Assembly (NCBI GenBank): GCA_031430035.1
Contig: JANPAS010000025.1
Location: 1-64,000, forward strand
Direction of reading: 5' to 3'
Length of the DNA stretch: 64,000 bases
DNA from: JASGCK01 sp031430035
Lineage (GTDB): Bacteria > Pseudomonadota > Gammaproteobacteria > Burkholderiales > Burkholderiaceae_C
The notes under the pieces are model-generated. The model was given only the letters and a program-made list of their open reading frames with translations, was not told where the DNA came from and searched no databases. Numbering within the stretch: position 1 is the stretch's first letter; each line of letters opens with the position of its first letter. The position numbers and the translations under genes are program-made. This document shows, piece after piece, positions 62,081 to 64,000 of this stretch.

Positions 62081-63096
62081 ACACGCGATTGCACAAATTC
62101 TGCCAACCTTGCCAAATACCCCGCCCGCGTCGCCTCATCCACAAACGCTGCCTCAAAGCTATTTCTAGCAAGCGTCACCGCATCTGCTGCCGTTAAATTC
62201 AAAGCCGCAAAAGTGGCTTCCCAATTGGCATTCATGTATCCGCCAAAGTAGGCGGGGTCATCCGAATTGATGGTGGCACAGAGTCCTGCATCCAGCATTT
62301 TTTTGAGTGGATGCTCGCGCATGTCGGTGACGACTTTGAGTTTTAAATTTGACAGCGGACAAACCGTGAGTGGGATGCGGTCTTTTGCCAGTCTTGCAAC
62401 CAACGCCTCATCTTCTAAGCAGCGCACGCCGTGGTCGATGCGCTCTACCTTTAAGTCGTCCAAGGCTTGCCAGATATAGGTTGGCGGGCCTTCTTCGCCT
62501 GCGTGAGCGACTAGGCGCAGGCCTTCGCGCTTGCACATCGCAAACACTCGGGCAAATTTTTCGGGTGGGTGCCCCACTTCGCTGGAGTCGAGTCCTACGC
62601 CGATAAATTTGTCCCTGTACGGCAGCGCTGCTTCAAAAGTTTCGATGGCACTGGCTTCACTCAAATGCCGTAAAAAGCACAGGATAAGCAAGGCGTTGAT
62701 GCCCCATTTGGCTTTGGCGTCTGTGCAAGCGCGGTAAAGGCCGTTCACGACCACATCCATCGCTACGCCACGCTCCGTATGGGTTTGCGGGTCGAAGAAC
62801 ATCTCGGTGTGGATGACGCTGTCGGCATGCGCGCGTTCAAGATACGCCATTGCCATGTCATAAAAGTCTTGCTCTTGGAGTAAGACCGAAGCCCCCGCGT
62901 AGTAAATATCTAAGAAGCTTTGCAAGTTGGTGAACGCATAGGCGGTACGTAGCGCCTCCACGCTTGCATAGGGCAGTGCGACGTTATTGCGCTTGGCAAG
63001 CGCAAAAATCAACTCAGGCTCTAGCGAGCCCTCGATGTGAATGTGCAGCTCGGCTTTGGGAAGCTGTTCGATCAGGGTTTGGAGGGTGGCTTGCAT
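62077..63096 (-). CDS. Adenine deaminase-like enzyme (adenosine deaminase family)
   Basis: 339 aa from the ATG at 63096; ATGs at 63114 and further upstream are possible but would run into hemH. Zinc and catalytic motifs: LPKAELHIHIEGSLEPEL (HxH), RLVAHAGEEGPPTYIW (His, Glu), RIDHGVRCLED (His), and NSDDPAYFGGYMNANW (Asp pair). The SDDPAYFGGY form of the last motif, rather than the NTDDP of true adenosine deaminases, points to the adenine deaminase branch (PA0148 of P. aeruginosa). Either product feeds hypoxanthine or inosine into salvage, in line with the purine transporter nearby. It is divergent from hemH with 16 bp between starts. Confidence 0.8.
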   Translation of the reverse strand: MQATLQTLIEQLPKAELHIHIEGSLEPELIFALAKRNNVALPYASVEALRTAYAFTNLQSFLDIYYAGASVLLQEQDFYDMAMAYLERAHADSVIHTEMFFDPQTHTERGVAMDVVVNGLYRACTDAKAKWGINALLILCFLRHLSEASAIETFEAALPYRDKFIGVGLDSSEVGHPPEKFARVFAMCKREGLRLVAHAGEEGPPTYIWQALDDLKVERIDHGVRCLEDEALVARLAKDRIPLTVCPLSNLKLKVVTDMREHPLKKMLDAGLCATINSDDPAYFGGYMNANWEATFAALNLTAADAVTLARNSFEAAFVDEATRAGYLARLAEFVQSRV

Positions 63097-63112
63097 TGCT
63101 AAACTATAAAGC

Positions 63113-64000
63113 ATGAGTTTTAAATCACCCTTCCAATCGCCATTCCAACCCGAACCCAAATTTCAGCACGGCACTGCTCCCAAAACTGCTGTGCTTCTCG
63201 TCAACCTTGGCACGCCCGATGCGCCCACGCCGTCCGCGGTGCGGCGTTATCTTGCCGAGTTTTTGAGTGACCCGCGTGTGGTGGAAATTCCAAAGCCGAT
63301 TTGGTGGCTGATCCTGCACGGCATCATTTTGCGTGTGCGCCCCAAAAAATCCGCTGCCAAGTACGCCAGCATTTGGATGGATAAGGATGTGGGCGAAGCC
63401 TCATCGCGTGGTTCACCTCTTCGCTATTACACGCAGCAGCAGGCCAAGCTTTTGCAAGCGGCACTTGATGCAGCGGATCAAAAGGTCACCGTGCGTTACG
63501 CCATGCGTTATGGCAACCCGAGCATTGCGCAGGAATTGGATCAGCTAAAGGCCGAAGGCGCGACGCGCATCTTGGTGTTGCCGCTCTACCCGCAGTACTC
63601 GGGTACGACGACAGCCAGCGTGTCGGATGCGGTGTTTGATTGGGGCAAGCAGCAGCGCGTGATTCCTGAGCTGCGCTTTGTGAATCGCTATCACGACCAT
63701 GATGGCTACATCTGCATGCTGGGCAATCGTGTTCGTGAATCGTGGAAGAAGACAGGTCAGCCGCAAGTGCTGGTGATGACGTTCCACGGCGTGCCTGAGC
63801 GCACGCTGCATCTGGGCGATATGTACCACTGCGAGTGCTTGAAGACGGCGCGTTTATTGGCTGAGAATTTGGGGCTCACAAAAGAACAATACCGCGTCAC
63901 GTTCCAGTCGCGTTTTGGTCGCGCCAAGTGGTTGCAGCCCTATACCGAGCCGACGCTCATTGCACTCGCTAAAGCGGGGATCGAGCGCGTGGACGTGATT
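63113..64000 (+). CDS. hemH: Ferrochelatase, N-terminal 296 residues
   Basis: The gene runs off the right edge. The ATG at 63113 begins MSFKSPFQSPFQPEPKF, then TAVLLVNLGTPDAPTPSAVR, the family start. Further motifs: RYLAEFLSDPRVVEIP, VRYAMRYGNPSIAQELDQLK, LPLYPQYSGTTTASVSDAV and the catalytic-His segment VLVMTFHGVPERTLHLGD. TFQSRFGRAKWLQPYTEPT follows. It inserts ferrous iron into protoporphyrin IX, the last step of heme synthesis. Confidence 0.95.
   Translation, partial: MSFKSPFQSPFQPEPKFQHGTAPKTAVLLVNLGTPDAPTPSAVRRYLAEFLSDPRVVEIPKPIWWLILHGIILRVRPKKSAAKYASIWMDKDVGEASSRGSPLRYYTQQQAKLLQAALDAADQKVTVRYAMRYGNPSIAQELDQLKAEGATRILVLPLYPQYSGTTTASVSDAVFDWGKQQRVIPELRFVNRYHDHDGYICMLGNRVRESWKKTGQPQVLVMTFHGVPERTLHLGDMYHCECLKTARLLAENLGLTKEQYRVTFQSRFGRAKWLQPYTEPTLIALAKAGIERVDVI

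Overview
The window looks like a chromosomal segment of a betaproteobacterium, most likely order Burkholderiales. The evidence is an aroA-cmk fusion gene, the run gyrA-pheA-tyrA-aroA/cmk-rpsA-ihfB-lapB, an mlaFEDACB operon that includes mlaA, and gph-ubiG next to an OmpA gene. GC content appears moderate (judged by eye, not computed). Gene density is high: no gap between genes exceeds about 180 bp. I saw no rRNA, tRNA or CRISPR array.

Layout. 1-956: gph (partial) and ubiG on the minus strand. 973-5562: a plus-strand, tightly overlapping five-gene lipid-modification module (FAD oxidoreductase, DUF1365, cyclopropane-synthase-like methyltransferase, SDR, NTF2-like protein) that starts only 16 bp from ubiG and ends at a bidirectional terminator facing an OmpA gene. 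6444-19441: housekeeping genes for DNA gyrase, aromatic amino acids, CMP kinase, ribosomal protein S1, IHF, LPS assembly control (LapB) and heptose synthesis. 19520-21772: a ComEA-like helix-hairpin-helix protein with a histone-H1-like tail, then yaaA and queF. 21775-25694: the Mla phospholipid transport operon (minus). 25770-31979: glutamate synthase gltBD (minus). 32031-32839: a REP-associated tyrosine transposase (RAYT) bracketed by two inverted copies of a 42-bp palindrome. A third copy lies at 52858, in front of leuB. 32829-34431: aroB and aroK.

34483-50518 is the main accessory-looking region. It is a complete-looking MSHA-type type IV pilus (or T2SS-like) assembly locus on the minus strand: a FimV-like membrane protein, six pilin-like proteins in two sequence families, a Ser/Thr/Gly-rich lipoprotein, secretin, TPR protein, assembly ATPase, platform protein and inner-membrane alignment proteins. 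It sits directly upstream of aroK-aroB, the place where many proteobacteria carry pilMNOPQ. Divergent from it is a three-gene ABC transporter unit (50556-52859).

52920-64000: leuB, a DedA protein, then a purine uptake and salvage module (8-oxoguanine deaminase, BMP-type binding protein, two permeases, double ATPase, and an adenine deaminase-like enzyme). The module is interrupted at 60818-62080 by a small two-TM protein of unknown function and a RelBE-type toxin-antitoxin pair. Partial hemH closes the window.

The strongest candidates for something unusual are the RAYT/REP cassette, whose palindromes supply stop codons to neighbouring genes; the pilus locus with two recurring large-pilin families at the aroKB site; and the lipid module inserted between ubiG and ompA. 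All functional statements rest on reading motifs by eye; no database search was possible.
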